Source: Virgibacillus ndiopensis
Lineage (GTDB): Bacteria > Bacillota > Bacilli > Bacillales > Amphibacillaceae
Assembly (NCBI RefSeq): GCF_900187325.1
Contig: NZ_FZMZ01000006.1
Span: 1,302,001-1,366,000 of the forward strand
Direction of reading: 5' to 3'
Length of the DNA stretch: 64,000 nucleotides
Part shown: positions 47,468 through 56,245 of the stretch, piece by piece
Numbering within the stretch: the stretch's first letter is position 1
Layout of the letters: the number at the start of each line of letters is the position of its first letter
Notes under the pieces: model-generated
Databases searched by the model: none
The model's input: the letters and a program-made list of their open reading frames with translations, nothing else
What the model was told of the DNA's origin: nothing
Made by a program: the position numbers and the translations under genes

Positions 47468-47608
47468 CCACCCATTAAACGCCTAGCTAGCATTTGGGTT
47501 GGTTACTTTTCTAACTCAAACGTGTGAGCTACCCCTTTGAAGGGCTATTACTCATTAGACCGTTCCATGTAGCAGCATGGACGGTCTTTTAATATCATAT
47601 GACTTTCT
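47455..47608 (-). ncRNA. Candidate antisense antitoxin RNA
   Basis: On the minus strand a TATACT -10 lies at 47620-47615. An RNA starting near 47608 would run through a hairpin (47592-47557). It would end at a terminator made by TAACCAACCCA/TGGGTGGTTA with T7 (the A-run at 47457-47463). It would overlap the 3' end of the toxin mRNA, the arrangement of txpA/RatA. No good -35 is visible, so the promoter is tentative. Confidence 0.45.
47557..47592 (+). terminator. Probable toxin mRNA terminator
   Basis: AGACCGTTCCATG pairs with CATGG-ACGGTCT (one bulge) around TAGCAG, followed by TTTTAA. Confidence 0.65.
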
Positions 47609-47853
47609 ATACATAGTATACCTCATTTTCCCCACAAAATAAACACGTACACTTATTCTGCTCACTATTGGATGAATATGAATATTTTAAAAGATAAAAA
47701 GAAAATACAACTTGAGATAAAAATAGGGAATTAAACTAAAGAGCTCTTTTTGTATTCACATTAATTAAAAAGTATTTAGATAGGATTCTTTCTAAATCAA
47801 TGCTAGTATTAAAGTATAGAGAACGAATAGCATAGATTTGAGGAGATTCAAAG
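47609..47853. other. Spacer between the toxin locus and yunE
   Basis: About 245 A/T-rich bases. They hold the tentative minus-strand antitoxin promoter and, presumably, the yunE promoter. No gene was seen. Confidence 0.4.
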
Positions 47854-48678
47854 TTGGTTTACATAATTTGTATTTTTATTGGTATAGTAACAGCATTTGT
47901 AGGAAGTTTAATCGGACTAGGTGGTGGAGTTATTTTAATTCCTAGTTTATTATTTTTAAATCAACTTTCAGATGCATTTACCTGGGCGACACCACAAACA
48001 ATTGTTGGTATATCATTAGTGGTTATGATTTTTACTGCATTATCGTCAACAATTTCTTATTTTAAAGAGGGACGTGTCGATTACAAAACTGGTCTTTTAT
48101 TTCTGGCTGGTAGTATTCCCGGGGGGGTTTTTGGATCTTGGTTAAATCAGTTCATCGATGCAGATGACTTTTCCGTATATTTTGGATTTCTAATGGTTGT
48201 ATTGTCCATGCTTTTTTTGTTAAAAAGAAAGTCGCCTTTATCTAATAAGGAATTGACAAGTAATCATAAAGCATTACGAACCTTTCATATAGGCGAGGAA
48301 ACATACCATTACACCGTTTCATTTTCTGCAGCATTCGCTCTTTCGCTAATAGTTGGTGTGATCTCTGGTTTATTCGGTATTGGTGGTGGTTCGATCATGG
48401 TACCCGCAATGATTATTTTGTTCGGAATGCCTGTACACATTGCTACTGCGACATCTATGTTTATGATTTTATTTATTAGTACGATTAGTGCTAGTACACA
48501 TATTGTATTAGGCCACATTTCATGGGAATATGTTTTCTTTTTCATTCCAGGGGCATGGATGGGAGGTAAACTTGGTGCTAAAACGAATCAACTGTTAAAA
48601 GGGCAAACATTAGAGTGGATATTACGAATTTTACTTGTTATTATTGGACTTCGATTAATTTTAGAAGGATTTTCATAA
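47854..48678 (+). CDS. yunE: TauE/SafE family membrane protein (YunE)
   Basis: A 274-residue sulfite exporter TauE/SafE-family permease with about eight transmembrane helices and two glycine-rich repeats: GSLIGLGGGVILIPSLLFL near residue 16 and VISGLFGIGGGSIMVPAMII near residue 167. The substrate may be a sulfonate or organic anion and is not fixed by sequence. It starts with TTG at 47854, 8 bases after GAGGAG. It is followed by yunD as in B. subtilis. Confidence 0.85.
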   Translation: MVYIICIFIGIVTAFVGSLIGLGGGVILIPSLLFLNQLSDAFTWATPQTIVGISLVVMIFTALSSTISYFKEGRVDYKTGLLFLAGSIPGGVFGSWLNQFIDADDFSVYFGFLMVVLSMLFLLKRKSPLSNKELTSNHKALRTFHIGEETYHYTVSFSAAFALSLIVGVISGLFGIGGGSIMVPAMIILFGMPVHIATATSMFMILFISTISASTHIVLGHISWEYVFFFIPGAWMGGKLGAKTNQLLKGQTLEWILRILLVIIGLRLILEGFS

Positions 48679-48691
48679 GGGGACTTGAACG

Positions 48692-50086
48692 ATGCAGGAA
48701 AAGCTACATTTCTACTATACAAACGATTTACACAGTAACTTTTCACAATGGCCGCGAGTCGCTAGATATTTAAAGGATGAAAAAGCAAAAAAAGTAGCCG
48801 AAAATACATCTTGTTGGCTGGTTGATATTGGTGATCATGTCGATCGTGCTCATCCGATTGCAGAAGCGTTCATGGGAAAAGCTAATGTGGATTTAATGAA
48901 TGATGTTGGATATGACCTAGCGACAATTGGTAATAATGAAGGAATTACAATGTCCCATGTAGATTTGCATCACTTGTATGATGCAGCTGATTTTCAAGTA
49001 GTGTGTGCAAATTTACATAGTACAGCTGAAGCAATACCTGAATGGCTTCAACCGGCTGTGACGATTCAGTCAATTAATGGTGTACGAATTGGTATCATTG
49101 GGCTGACGGCTCCTTTTAATGCGTATTATGAATTACTTGGGTGGCATGTGTCCGACCCTCACGAAACACTTAAGAATTATGTGAAAAATTTAAAACAGTC
49201 AGTGGATATTATCATTTTATTGTCTCATTTAGGAATAAGTGAGGATCAGGAGATAGCAAGAAAATTTGACGATATTGATGTGATTATTGGTGGTCACACA
49301 CATCATTTATTACGTACTGGTGAACACATAAATAGAACAATAATTACTGCAGCAGGTAAACATTGTACGTTTGTAGGGGAAGTTATTTTAACATGGGACC
49401 ATTCGGAGAATAAATTAATACATAAAGAAGCGTATACAACAGATATTACGCATTTAGCAAAAGACCTCCAAACCGAGAAAACTCTTGGAGAATTGACAGA
49501 GAAAGCAAATAACTTGTTAGGGCGAACGATTGTACACTTAGAAAATAGTATTGAGGTTAAATGGTTTCAAGACACAGAAATTATGCAAAAACTTACAGAT
49601 ACGATGAGAAGATGGACGAATGCTGATTGTGCCATGCTTAACGCTGGTGTGTTGTTAGATCAATTACATGCAGGTAACATCACATACAAAGATGTCCATC
49701 GAATTTGCCCGCATCCCATTAATCCATGTGTTGTGAAGTTAAATGGTGATGAGCTTCTAGAAGTAATACGAGCTTCATTTACGAAAGAACTAATAGAATT
49801 AAAACTAAAAGGATTTGGTTTTCGTGGTGAGGTTATTGGACGAATGATTTTCTCAGGGTTGGAAATTGAAACTGAAGTTCATGCGAATGAAAATGAATCA
49901 GTTAAAGTGGTTATGTTCAACGGAAAACCATTAGATCAAGCGAAAACCTATACGGTAGCAACGGCCGATACATTCACGTTTGGAAGGCTTTTACCAGAAG
50001 TAGCTAAATCTGAAACCAAGAAGTATTATTTACCTGAGTTTTTACGGGATATACTAGCACAAACCTTGCGAGACGATTATAGGTAG
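48692..50086 (+). CDS. yunD: Metallophosphoesterase/5'-nucleotidase family protein YunD
   Basis: A 464-residue cytosolic protein without signal peptide. The N-terminal metallophosphatase domain (about residues 3-215) has metal motifs YTNDLHSN, VDIGDHVDRAHP, IGNNEG, LLSHLG and IGGHTHHLL. The C-terminal 5'-nucleotidase domain (about 260-440) has NAGVLLDQLHAG and YTVATADTFTFG. The usual GNHE is GNNE here, as I recall for YunD proteins in general. Substrate unknown; nucleotides are likely. Confidence 0.88.
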   Translation: MQEKLHFYYTNDLHSNFSQWPRVARYLKDEKAKKVAENTSCWLVDIGDHVDRAHPIAEAFMGKANVDLMNDVGYDLATIGNNEGITMSHVDLHHLYDAADFQVVCANLHSTAEAIPEWLQPAVTIQSINGVRIGIIGLTAPFNAYYELLGWHVSDPHETLKNYVKNLKQSVDIIILLSHLGISEDQEIARKFDDIDVIIGGHTHHLLRTGEHINRTIITAAGKHCTFVGEVILTWDHSENKLIHKEAYTTDITHLAKDLQTEKTLGELTEKANNLLGRTIVHLENSIEVKWFQDTEIMQKLTDTMRRWTNADCAMLNAGVLLDQLHAGNITYKDVHRICPHPINPCVVKLNGDELLEVIRASFTKELIELKLKGFGFRGEVIGRMIFSGLEIETEVHANENESVKVVMFNGKPLDQAKTYTVATADTFTFGRLLPEVAKSETKKYYLPEFLRDILAQTLRDDYR

Positions 50087-50155
50087 GCAAGTGACAATGT
50101 CCAAGTTCCTTGAATACACATATAATGTGTAATCGAGGAGGAGGCCTTTGTTAAC

Positions 50156-50458
50156 ATGATAACTGTAAATCCATTAGAAGTAGAAGGAATGTTTTTTACG
50201 GCAATTACAGTAGAACTTCCAAAAACAAACTTGTTAATGATTTCAAATGAGATTGGTTACATTATGTGTGGTGCTTTAGATGTCGATCTTCTAAATGATA
50301 AGTTAAAAGATCGAAATGTCATTGCAGCACGAGCGGTCGGTGTCAAAACAATTGACGAATTACTACATGCACCGTTACAAAAAGTAACTGATGCATCCAA
50401 AACATACGGCTGGGAAGTTGGGATGATTGGAAAAGATGCATTGATTAAAATTTCATAA
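50156..50458 (+). CDS. yunC: DUF1805 family protein YunC
   Basis: A 100-residue protein of the DUF1805 family with the core EIGYIMCGALDVDLLNDKLKDR and VIAARAVGVKTIDELLHAPLQKVT. The B. subtilis homologue (YunC) is structurally known but has no assigned function. It follows yunD by 69 bases and has its own ribosome site (GAGGAGGAGG), although that site lies rather far (about 11 bases) from the ATG. Confidence 0.88.
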   Translation: MITVNPLEVEGMFFTAITVELPKTNLLMISNEIGYIMCGALDVDLLNDKLKDRNVIAARAVGVKTIDELLHAPLQKVTDASKTYGWEVGMIGKDALIKIS

Positions 50459-50626
50459 TAACTATGTCTTCCGGAAAGGGAGACATTTTTTGTATAAAGT
50501 TTCATTATAAAAATGAAAATTAAGTTTTTTATAGCATTTCCCTTTAAACTTTGATACTATTTCTATGGAGTATTTTGTCGAAAATAGATAGATATTGTTG
50601 GAAGATATAAAAGTTAGGGGAACGTT

Positions 50627-51712
50627 ATGAGACTTATTAGTACCAAATCAGCAAAGCCTGGGACTATACTCGCCCAAACAATATATAATGACAATGGACA
50701 AGTTTTGATTCAAAAGGGGGTTTTATTAACGGAAAGACTACTTAATCGTCTCTCAAACCAGGGGATTACATATTTATACATAGATGATGAATTGACAAGT
50801 GATATTCAGGTTCAATCTGCAATTTCTGAGAAGCTTAGAAAAGAGGCTACAGACGCAATTAAGGGTGCTTTTTTTGAAATCAAAGAAAAGGGAGCGTATG
50901 ACAGGTCTTATCTATTAGAGAAAAAGGGAAATCAACTGTCTTCTGTTATTGAGAGAATAATAAATGAGATTTTGGATCGTGATGAAGCATTATCTATGCT
51001 TGCAGATATATTTATTACAGACGATTATATTTTTCAGCATTCCTTGAATGTTACCATTTATTCGCTTGCAATTGGTACAGAAATGCATCTTTCACGTAAA
51101 GAATTATCTGAAATTGGACTAGGTGCCATGCTTCATGATATAGGTAAAATATTTCTTGATCAGGAAATTTTACAGAAGCCAAATAAACTTTCAGATGATG
51201 AATATGAAATCGTCAAAAGTCATGCACAATTAGGGTATGACTTCTTGCGTAAGAATAATAATATTCCTTCAGTAGTGGCGCACTGTGCTTATCAACACCA
51301 TGAACGAATAGATGGATCAGGTTATCCAAGAGGTCTAACTGGTAATGACATTCATAAATATGCTAAATTAATCGGTATTGCGGATGTATTTGATGCAGTA
51401 ACGAGTAACCGTGTATATCGTGATGCAATGTTACCACATGAAGGTTTGGAAATATTGTATGCAGGAGCCGTAAATTTATTTGAAAAAGAAATGGTAGTTG
51501 CATTTAAAAAGGGTGTAGCTGTTTATCCAAAGGGATTAACGGTGGAACTCAGTGATAGGCGGAAGGGGATTGTAGTTAGGCAAAATAAAAGCTTATGCGA
51601 TCGTCCGGTTATTCGCATTATTAGTGAGGACAACAAAGCGTTAACGAAACCTTACGAATGCGACTTATCCAAAGTAGTTAATGTTATGATTACATCTTGT
51701 CATATAGATTAA
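50627..51712 (+). CDS. HD-GYP domain protein, putative c-di-GMP phosphodiesterase
   Basis: A 361-residue cytosolic protein. An N-terminal ~55-residue domain (VLIQKGVLLTERLLNRLSNQ) of the type often fused to HD-GYP precedes a helical linker. The HD-GYP domain spans about residues 125-310. Its metal motifs are FQHSLNVTIYSLAIG, GAMLHDIGKIFLD, IVKSHAQLGYDFL, AYQHHERIDGSGYPRGL and IADVFDAVTSNRVYR. All key residues including HHERxDGxGYP are present. It lies between yunC and yunB, where B. subtilis has no such gene. A long A/T-rich leader precedes it. Confidence 0.9.
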   Translation: MRLISTKSAKPGTILAQTIYNDNGQVLIQKGVLLTERLLNRLSNQGITYLYIDDELTSDIQVQSAISEKLRKEATDAIKGAFFEIKEKGAYDRSYLLEKKGNQLSSVIERIINEILDRDEALSMLADIFITDDYIFQHSLNVTIYSLAIGTEMHLSRKELSEIGLGAMLHDIGKIFLDQEILQKPNKLSDDEYEIVKSHAQLGYDFLRKNNNIPSVVAHCAYQHHERIDGSGYPRGLTGNDIHKYAKLIGIADVFDAVTSNRVYRDAMLPHEGLEILYAGAVNLFEKEMVVAFKKGVAVYPKGLTVELSDRRKGIVVRQNKSLCDRPVIRIISEDNKALTKPYECDLSKVVNVMITSCHID

Positions 51713-51716
51713 TTCT

Positions 51717-51760
51717 AACCTCTTTAAAACAAGCATATGTTGTTTTGAGGGGGTTTTTAT
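51717..51760 (+). terminator. Hairpin after the HD-GYP gene, containing the yunB ribosome site
   Basis: AACCTCTTTAAAACAA pairs with TTGTTTTGAGGGGGTT over 16 bp (three G-U pairs) around GCATATG, followed by TTTAT. It looks like a terminator, but the 3' arm also carries GAGGGGG, the only ribosome site for yunB. Confidence 0.65.
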
Positions 51761-51762
51761 AT

Positions 51763-52545
51763 ATGGTGAGAAAGCGAACATTTTTTCGGAAAAAAGGATC
51801 TCCACCTCCAGTTAAGAATATTTTAGTAATAACGGTGATATTGTTTGTAGTGATGATATTGATATCTATTCAAATAATTAATAAAGGTATCAAGCCGACA
51901 TTAATGGAAATAGCAAAGGTAAAAACAACCGAGTTTGCTACACGTGGAATAAATGCTGCTGTGAAGTTTGCGGAGAATTATAGGTTTGATGATGTAATGG
52001 AGATGACCAAAGATAATGAAGGAAACTTTTCCACTATTAATTTTAATTCATCAGTTGTAAGTAAAATAAATCGCGTTGCAACTGATCGTGTTGAAGCATT
52101 TTTTCGTAGTATGAACAGAGGAGAGCCTCCTAACTATGATGATTTAGATCAGGCTCCTATAGAATATAGTGAAACAGCGGAAGATCTTCCAGAAAAGGAT
52201 CCTACAGTGGTGGAAATCCCTATTGGTCAAGCAACTGGCAACACAATTCTTGCTAATTTAGGCCCTAAAATTCCTGTTAATCTTGAACTTGTTGGGAACG
52301 TTAGGACTGATGTCATTCTTGATGATAAGCCGATTGGGATAAGTGGTTCGTGGTATGAACTTTATATTATAGTGGAAGTTGATGTGCAAATTGTTATTCC
52401 GTTTACAACGGATATCGAGAAGGTCAGTACTAAAATTTATATTGATTCAGGTGGATTTATGAGAGATGTACCTGACTATTACGGCGGAGGAAATAATGGT
52501 CCTGATATAGCAGTTCCGGAAGAAGACTTGAAAGATGAAGAATAA
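51763..52545 (+). CDS. yunB: Sporulation protein YunB
   Basis: A 260-residue membrane-anchored protein. A basic N-terminus (MVRKRTFFRKKGSPPP) precedes one transmembrane helix (about residues 23-43). The extracytoplasmic domain has IPIGQATGNTILANLGPKIP, the YunB/YtfJ-like core, and EVDVQIVIPFTTDIEKVSTK. In B. subtilis it is made under sigma-E and is needed for efficient sporulation. The start at 51763 is chosen over an earlier in-frame codon at 51697 inside the preceding gene. GAGGGGG lies 9 bases upstream. An acidic C-terminal tail ends the protein. Confidence 0.88.
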   Translation: MVRKRTFFRKKGSPPPVKNILVITVILFVVMILISIQIINKGIKPTLMEIAKVKTTEFATRGINAAVKFAENYRFDDVMEMTKDNEGNFSTINFNSSVVSKINRVATDRVEAFFRSMNRGEPPNYDDLDQAPIEYSETAEDLPEKDPTVVEIPIGQATGNTILANLGPKIPVNLELVGNVRTDVILDDKPIGISGSWYELYIIVEVDVQIVIPFTTDIEKVSTKIYIDSGGFMRDVPDYYGGGNNGPDIAVPEEDLKDEE

Positions 52546-52546
52546 T

Positions 52547-52828
52547 TTGCTATAGTAAAGACACTAATTTAATAATTAACCTTATCAGATCGGTGAGGTA
52601 GAGGTGCGAGCGATAAGAGTAGTCAGTAGGAGAATGACAACGATGATTATTGACGAAAGGATTGTTTGCCGAAGCATAATAAGGGTCAGACTTATTATTG
52701 CTGGTATATCTTTAAAGAGGAGATGTACTGTCATGCATTACGGAATTGCATGGAGAACTACTGATCGAAATGGAGGATAACGTATATTGTAAAGCAATGG
52801 TAGGTTATTTTCTATCATTGCTTTTTTG
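52547..52828 (+). ncRNA. Lysine riboswitch (L-box)
   Basis: Conserved L-box elements appear in order: GAGGTAGAGGTGCGAGC (52594-52610), ATAAGAGTAG, AAAGGATTGTTTGCCGAAGC (52656-52675), AAGGGTCAGACTTATTATTGC, CTGGTATATC and TGTACTGTCATGC (52724-52736). P1 pairs GATCGGT (52588-52594) with ACTGATC (52760-52766). A terminator follows: AGCAATGGTAG with CTATCATTGCT and T6 (52792-52826). A promoter candidate TTGCTA-N17-TAATAA (52547-52575) would start RNA just before P1. Lysine should turn the downstream carrier off. Confidence 0.93.
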
Positions 52829-52936
52829 CGTTGTATGGAAGTTAATATCTTCCAAATTCAGCGAAGGCTTGAGTTCCTCTTATTTTTTCAGCAATTTCCA
52901 TGCACTTCTATAGAAAAATAATTGGAGGTAGCATCA

Positions 52937-54487
52937 ATGGAAGGAACAATTTATTCATTAATCCCTGCACTACTCATGTTGGTCTTAGTTTTACTTACAC
53001 GGAAAGTTCTGCTTTCGCTTGGTATAGGTATTATTGTCGGAGCATTATTTATACATGATTTTAACGTTCTAAACGCGCTTAATGAAATTTGGACTATTTT
53101 TTATCAAATTTTTTATGCAGATGGTGCACTTAATATCGGAAATATTTTATTACTAAGTTTTCTATTACTCCTTGGAATTATGGCTGCTTTTCTACAGGCA
53201 ACTGGCGGGAGTCGAGCATTTGGTGAAATGATGATTCAGCGTGTTAAAACAAGAACTGGAGCTCAAATTATGACAGCTGTTCTTGGAATAATTATTTTTA
53301 TTGATGATTACTTTAATGCACTAGCAGTTGGTCAAATCGCAAGACCACTTACAGATCGTCATAAAATATCCCGCGCCAAATTAGCTTATTTTATTGATTC
53401 AACATCTGCACCAGTTACAGTAATTTCTCCAATTTCTAGTTGGGGTGCATACATTATTGGACTGTTAGGCAGTCTGTTTGTAGCAAATGGAGTAACTGAT
53501 TATCAACCTTTAGAAGCATTTATTAAAATGATTCCATTAAACTTTTATGCTATAACTGCATTAATACTTGTTTTTCTTGTGGCGTATTTAAAAGTGGACT
53601 TCGGCCCAATGAGAAAGCATGAACTTCATGCTATTGAAACTGGGGAAGTTGTTAATCCAAATCAAAAAGTTCCTGGTGATTTGCAGGAGACATTTGAGTC
53701 ACACAAAAATGGAACTATTTATAACTTACTCGTCCCAATTATTGTATTAATTGTCGCTACTGTTTCTAGTATGATTGTTACTGGTATACAAGCAAGTGAT
53801 CAACCAACGATATTAACAATTTTTGCTAATACGAACGTTAATATGTCACTATTTGTTGGTGGGGTTTTATCTGTTTTAACTGCATTGATTTTTCATTTGT
53901 CACAGAAACAACCGAAAGCAAATGGTTTTAAGGTTTTCTATGAAGGTATAAAAACAATGCTTCCAGCAATTTATATATTATTGTTAGCTTGGATGATTGG
54001 TTCTGTCATTGAAACACTTGAAACAGGTAATTATTTAGCACAAATCGTAAATGATGCGTCTATAAGTCCTGCTTTATTACCGTTTTTATTCTTTATAATT
54101 GCGGGTCTAATGGCACTGGCTACAGGTACCTCATGGGGGACGTTTGGCATAATGTTACCAATAGCCGCACAGGTGACTGTAATTACGGATATGGATATGC
54201 TCCTTCCATCGCTTGCGGCAGTTCTAGCTGGTTCAGTATTTGGTGATCATTGTTCACCAATTTCGGATACAACAATTTTGTCATCTACAGGTGCTGGAGC
54301 AAATCATATTGATCACGTTGTAACGCAATTGCCGTTTGCAATTCTAGCTGCTGCTGCCTCAAGCGCAGGGTTTTTAATTGTTGGTTGGACAGGCCAAGTA
54401 TGGTTGGCGTTTGTAGTAGCAATAATTGTTATTATAGCTATAGGATTATTAATTCAATTTTTCTCGAAAACGAAAGTAAACAACTGA
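52937..54487 (+). CDS. NhaC-family carrier, predicted lysine transporter
   Basis: A 516-residue membrane protein of the NhaC Na+/H+ antiporter superfamily with about 11-12 helices. It has LGIIIFIDDYFNALAVGQIARP, IDSTSAPVTVISPISSWGAY, ATGTSWGTFGIMLPIAAQV and GSVFGDHCSPISDTTILSSTGAG. Family membership alone would suggest Na+/H+ exchange. The lysine riboswitch directly upstream instead marks it as the lysine-transporter type called LysW in comparative studies of the LYS element. The ATG at 52937 follows TTGGAGGTAGC. Monocistronic with a strong terminator. Confidence 0.85.
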   Translation: MEGTIYSLIPALLMLVLVLLTRKVLLSLGIGIIVGALFIHDFNVLNALNEIWTIFYQIFYADGALNIGNILLLSFLLLLGIMAAFLQATGGSRAFGEMMIQRVKTRTGAQIMTAVLGIIIFIDDYFNALAVGQIARPLTDRHKISRAKLAYFIDSTSAPVTVISPISSWGAYIIGLLGSLFVANGVTDYQPLEAFIKMIPLNFYAITALILVFLVAYLKVDFGPMRKHELHAIETGEVVNPNQKVPGDLQETFESHKNGTIYNLLVPIIVLIVATVSSMIVTGIQASDQPTILTIFANTNVNMSLFVGGVLSVLTALIFHLSQKQPKANGFKVFYEGIKTMLPAIYILLLAWMIGSVIETLETGNYLAQIVNDASISPALLPFLFFIIAGLMALATGTSWGTFGIMLPIAAQVTVITDMDMLLPSLAAVLAGSVFGDHCSPISDTTILSSTGAGANHIDHVVTQLPFAILAAAASSAGFLIVGWTGQVWLAFVVAIIVIIAIGLLIQFFSKTKVNN

Positions 54488-54504
54488 TATAGTTGAAATC
54501 AAAT

Positions 54505-54541
54505 AAAAAACCTCCCATTTTTTAAAATGGGAGGTTTTTAT
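54505..54541 (+). terminator. Terminator of the lysine carrier gene
   Basis: AAAACCTCCCATTTT pairs with AAAATGGGAGGTTTT around a 2-4 base loop, with T-rich flank. Confidence 0.92.
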
Positions 54542-54583
54542 TATAGAAAAGACAAAAATAATACTGAAAAGTAAAATAATACT

Positions 54584-54612
54584 TTGACATAGTCAAAAAG
54601 TACCGTTATAAT
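54584..54612 (+). promoter_or_regulatory. Consensus sigma-A promoter of the NSS transporter genes
   Basis: TTGACA (54584-54589), 17 bp, TATAAT (54607-54612): a perfect consensus. The -35 forms part of a small palindrome, TTGAC-ATA-GTCAA (54584-54596), a possible repressor site. Another dyad, CCTTATT/AATAAGG, lies in the leader (about 54654-54692). Confidence 0.9.
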
Positions 54613-54712
54613 ACAAGCATAAATATCAGAAAAAAATAAACATTTATAACATTCCTTATTAAAACAAGTCATAGAATTTAAGTAATAAGGAAAATTAGGG
54701 GAGGTCAAGAGA

Positions 54713-56245
54713 ATGGAAACTCGGTCACAATGGGGGACAAGAGCTGGTTTTATACTTGCTGCAGTAGGATCAGCAGTTGGTTTAGGTAATATTTGGCGAT
54801 TTCCAGCAGTAGCTTATGAAAATGGGGGTGGAGCATTCTTCATTCCATATTTATTTGCATTGCTAACGGCTGGTATTCCGATTTTGATTTTGGAATTCAC
54901 AATTGGTCATAAACATCGTGGTTCTGCACCATTATCTTACAGAAGAATGAATAAGAAAACAGAATGGATTGGTTGGTGGCAAGTGTTAGTCGCATTCGTC
55001 ATTTCAACTTATTATTCCGTAATTATTGCCTGGGCAATTATGTATTCAATTTACTCGTTTAACTTAAATTGGGGAGAAGATACAGAATCATTTTTGTTTA
55101 ATGATTATTTGAATTTGGCCGCACCTGGGGAAATTGGCGGATTAGTTCCTAGTGTTCTTATACCATTAATTGTTGTATGGGTGGTAGTTTTAGGTATTTT
55201 ATTTAAAGGTGTTAAAAAGGGTATTGAGGTTGCTAATAGAATCTTTATTCCTGCATTAGTAATTATATTTCTTGTAATTGTCATTCGGGCAGTCACTTTA
55301 CCTGGTGCAACAGCAGGGTTGGATGCTTTCTTTGCACCCGATTTTAGTAAAATTCTAGAACCTGATGTTTGGGTAGCAGCGTATGGTCAAATTTTCTTCA
55401 GTTTATCTATTGCATTTGCAATTATGATTACGTATTCCAGTTATTTGCCGAAAAAATCGGATATAACGAATAACGCATTTATTACTGGTTTTGCCAATTC
55501 AAGTTTTGAACTGTTATGTGGTATTGGTGTCTTTGCAGTACTTGGCTTTATGGCTACACAACAAGGGGTAGCAGTTTCCGACGTGGTAGCTGGCGGAGTT
55601 GGTTTAGCATTTGTTGTATTCCCGCAAATTATTAACCAGTTCCCAGCATTAAACGAACTTTTTGGATTTTTATTCTTTGCTTCACTTGTTTTAGCTGGGC
55701 TAACATCATTGATGTCTATTACGGAGACGTATGTTGCGGGGCTAGTTGATAAATTTAAAATCTCCAGAAGTAAAGCAGTTTTGTTCGGTGGAGGATTAGC
55801 GGCAGTGATTTCCTTGTTGTTTGCCACACGAGGAGGTTTGAACTTCCTTGACTCTGTGGATTACTTTATCAACCAATTCGGTGTGGCATTCGTTGGTTTA
55901 GTAGAAGTTATTGTAGTAGCGTGGATACTCCGTAAAATTGGTGATTTCAAATCGCATGCAAATGGTATTTCTGATATTAAGCTTGGATCCTGGTGGACAA
56001 TTAGCTTAGGTATTATTACTCCTATTGTTTTAGGATATACGATGTATGGTTTGTTCGCGCAAAACCTACAAAAGCAATTTGATACTGATAGTGGAAACTA
56101 CGGAAACTATTCAGATTCGTTCATATTTTATGCAGGATGGATAGTTGCACTTGGAGTAATAGTGGTAGGTGTGCTGTTATCATTAGCAAAATGGAAAACA
56201 CCTCAAGCAGAGAAAACAGATTCAGAAGCTAGGGAGGCAAAATAA
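54713..56245 (+). CDS. Sodium-dependent amino acid transporter, NSS/SNF family
   Basis: A 510-residue, 11-12-helix LeuT-fold transporter. The N-terminus GTRAGFILAAVGSAVGLGNIWRFP holds the unwound TM1 sodium/substrate site, and NGGGAFFIPYLFALLTAGIP follows. The TM6 region ALGQIFFSLSIAF-like reads AAYGQIFFSLSIAFAIMITY, and TM8 has LVLAGLTSLMSITETYV. It resembles the MetP type, because a small-subunit gene follows with one base overlap. The likely substrate is methionine or alanine, by analogy with the corynebacterial MetPS system. Confidence 0.92.
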   Translation: METRSQWGTRAGFILAAVGSAVGLGNIWRFPAVAYENGGGAFFIPYLFALLTAGIPILILEFTIGHKHRGSAPLSYRRMNKKTEWIGWWQVLVAFVISTYYSVIIAWAIMYSIYSFNLNWGEDTESFLFNDYLNLAAPGEIGGLVPSVLIPLIVVWVVVLGILFKGVKKGIEVANRIFIPALVIIFLVIVIRAVTLPGATAGLDAFFAPDFSKILEPDVWVAAYGQIFFSLSIAFAIMITYSSYLPKKSDITNNAFITGFANSSFELLCGIGVFAVLGFMATQQGVAVSDVVAGGVGLAFVVFPQIINQFPALNELFGFLFFASLVLAGLTSLMSITETYVAGLVDKFKISRSKAVLFGGGLAAVISLLFATRGGLNFLDSVDYFINQFGVAFVGLVEVIVVAWILRKIGDFKSHANGISDIKLGSWWTISLGIITPIVLGYTMYGLFAQNLQKQFDTDSGNYGNYSDSFIFYAGWIVALGVIVVGVLLSLAKWKTPQAEKTDSEAREAK

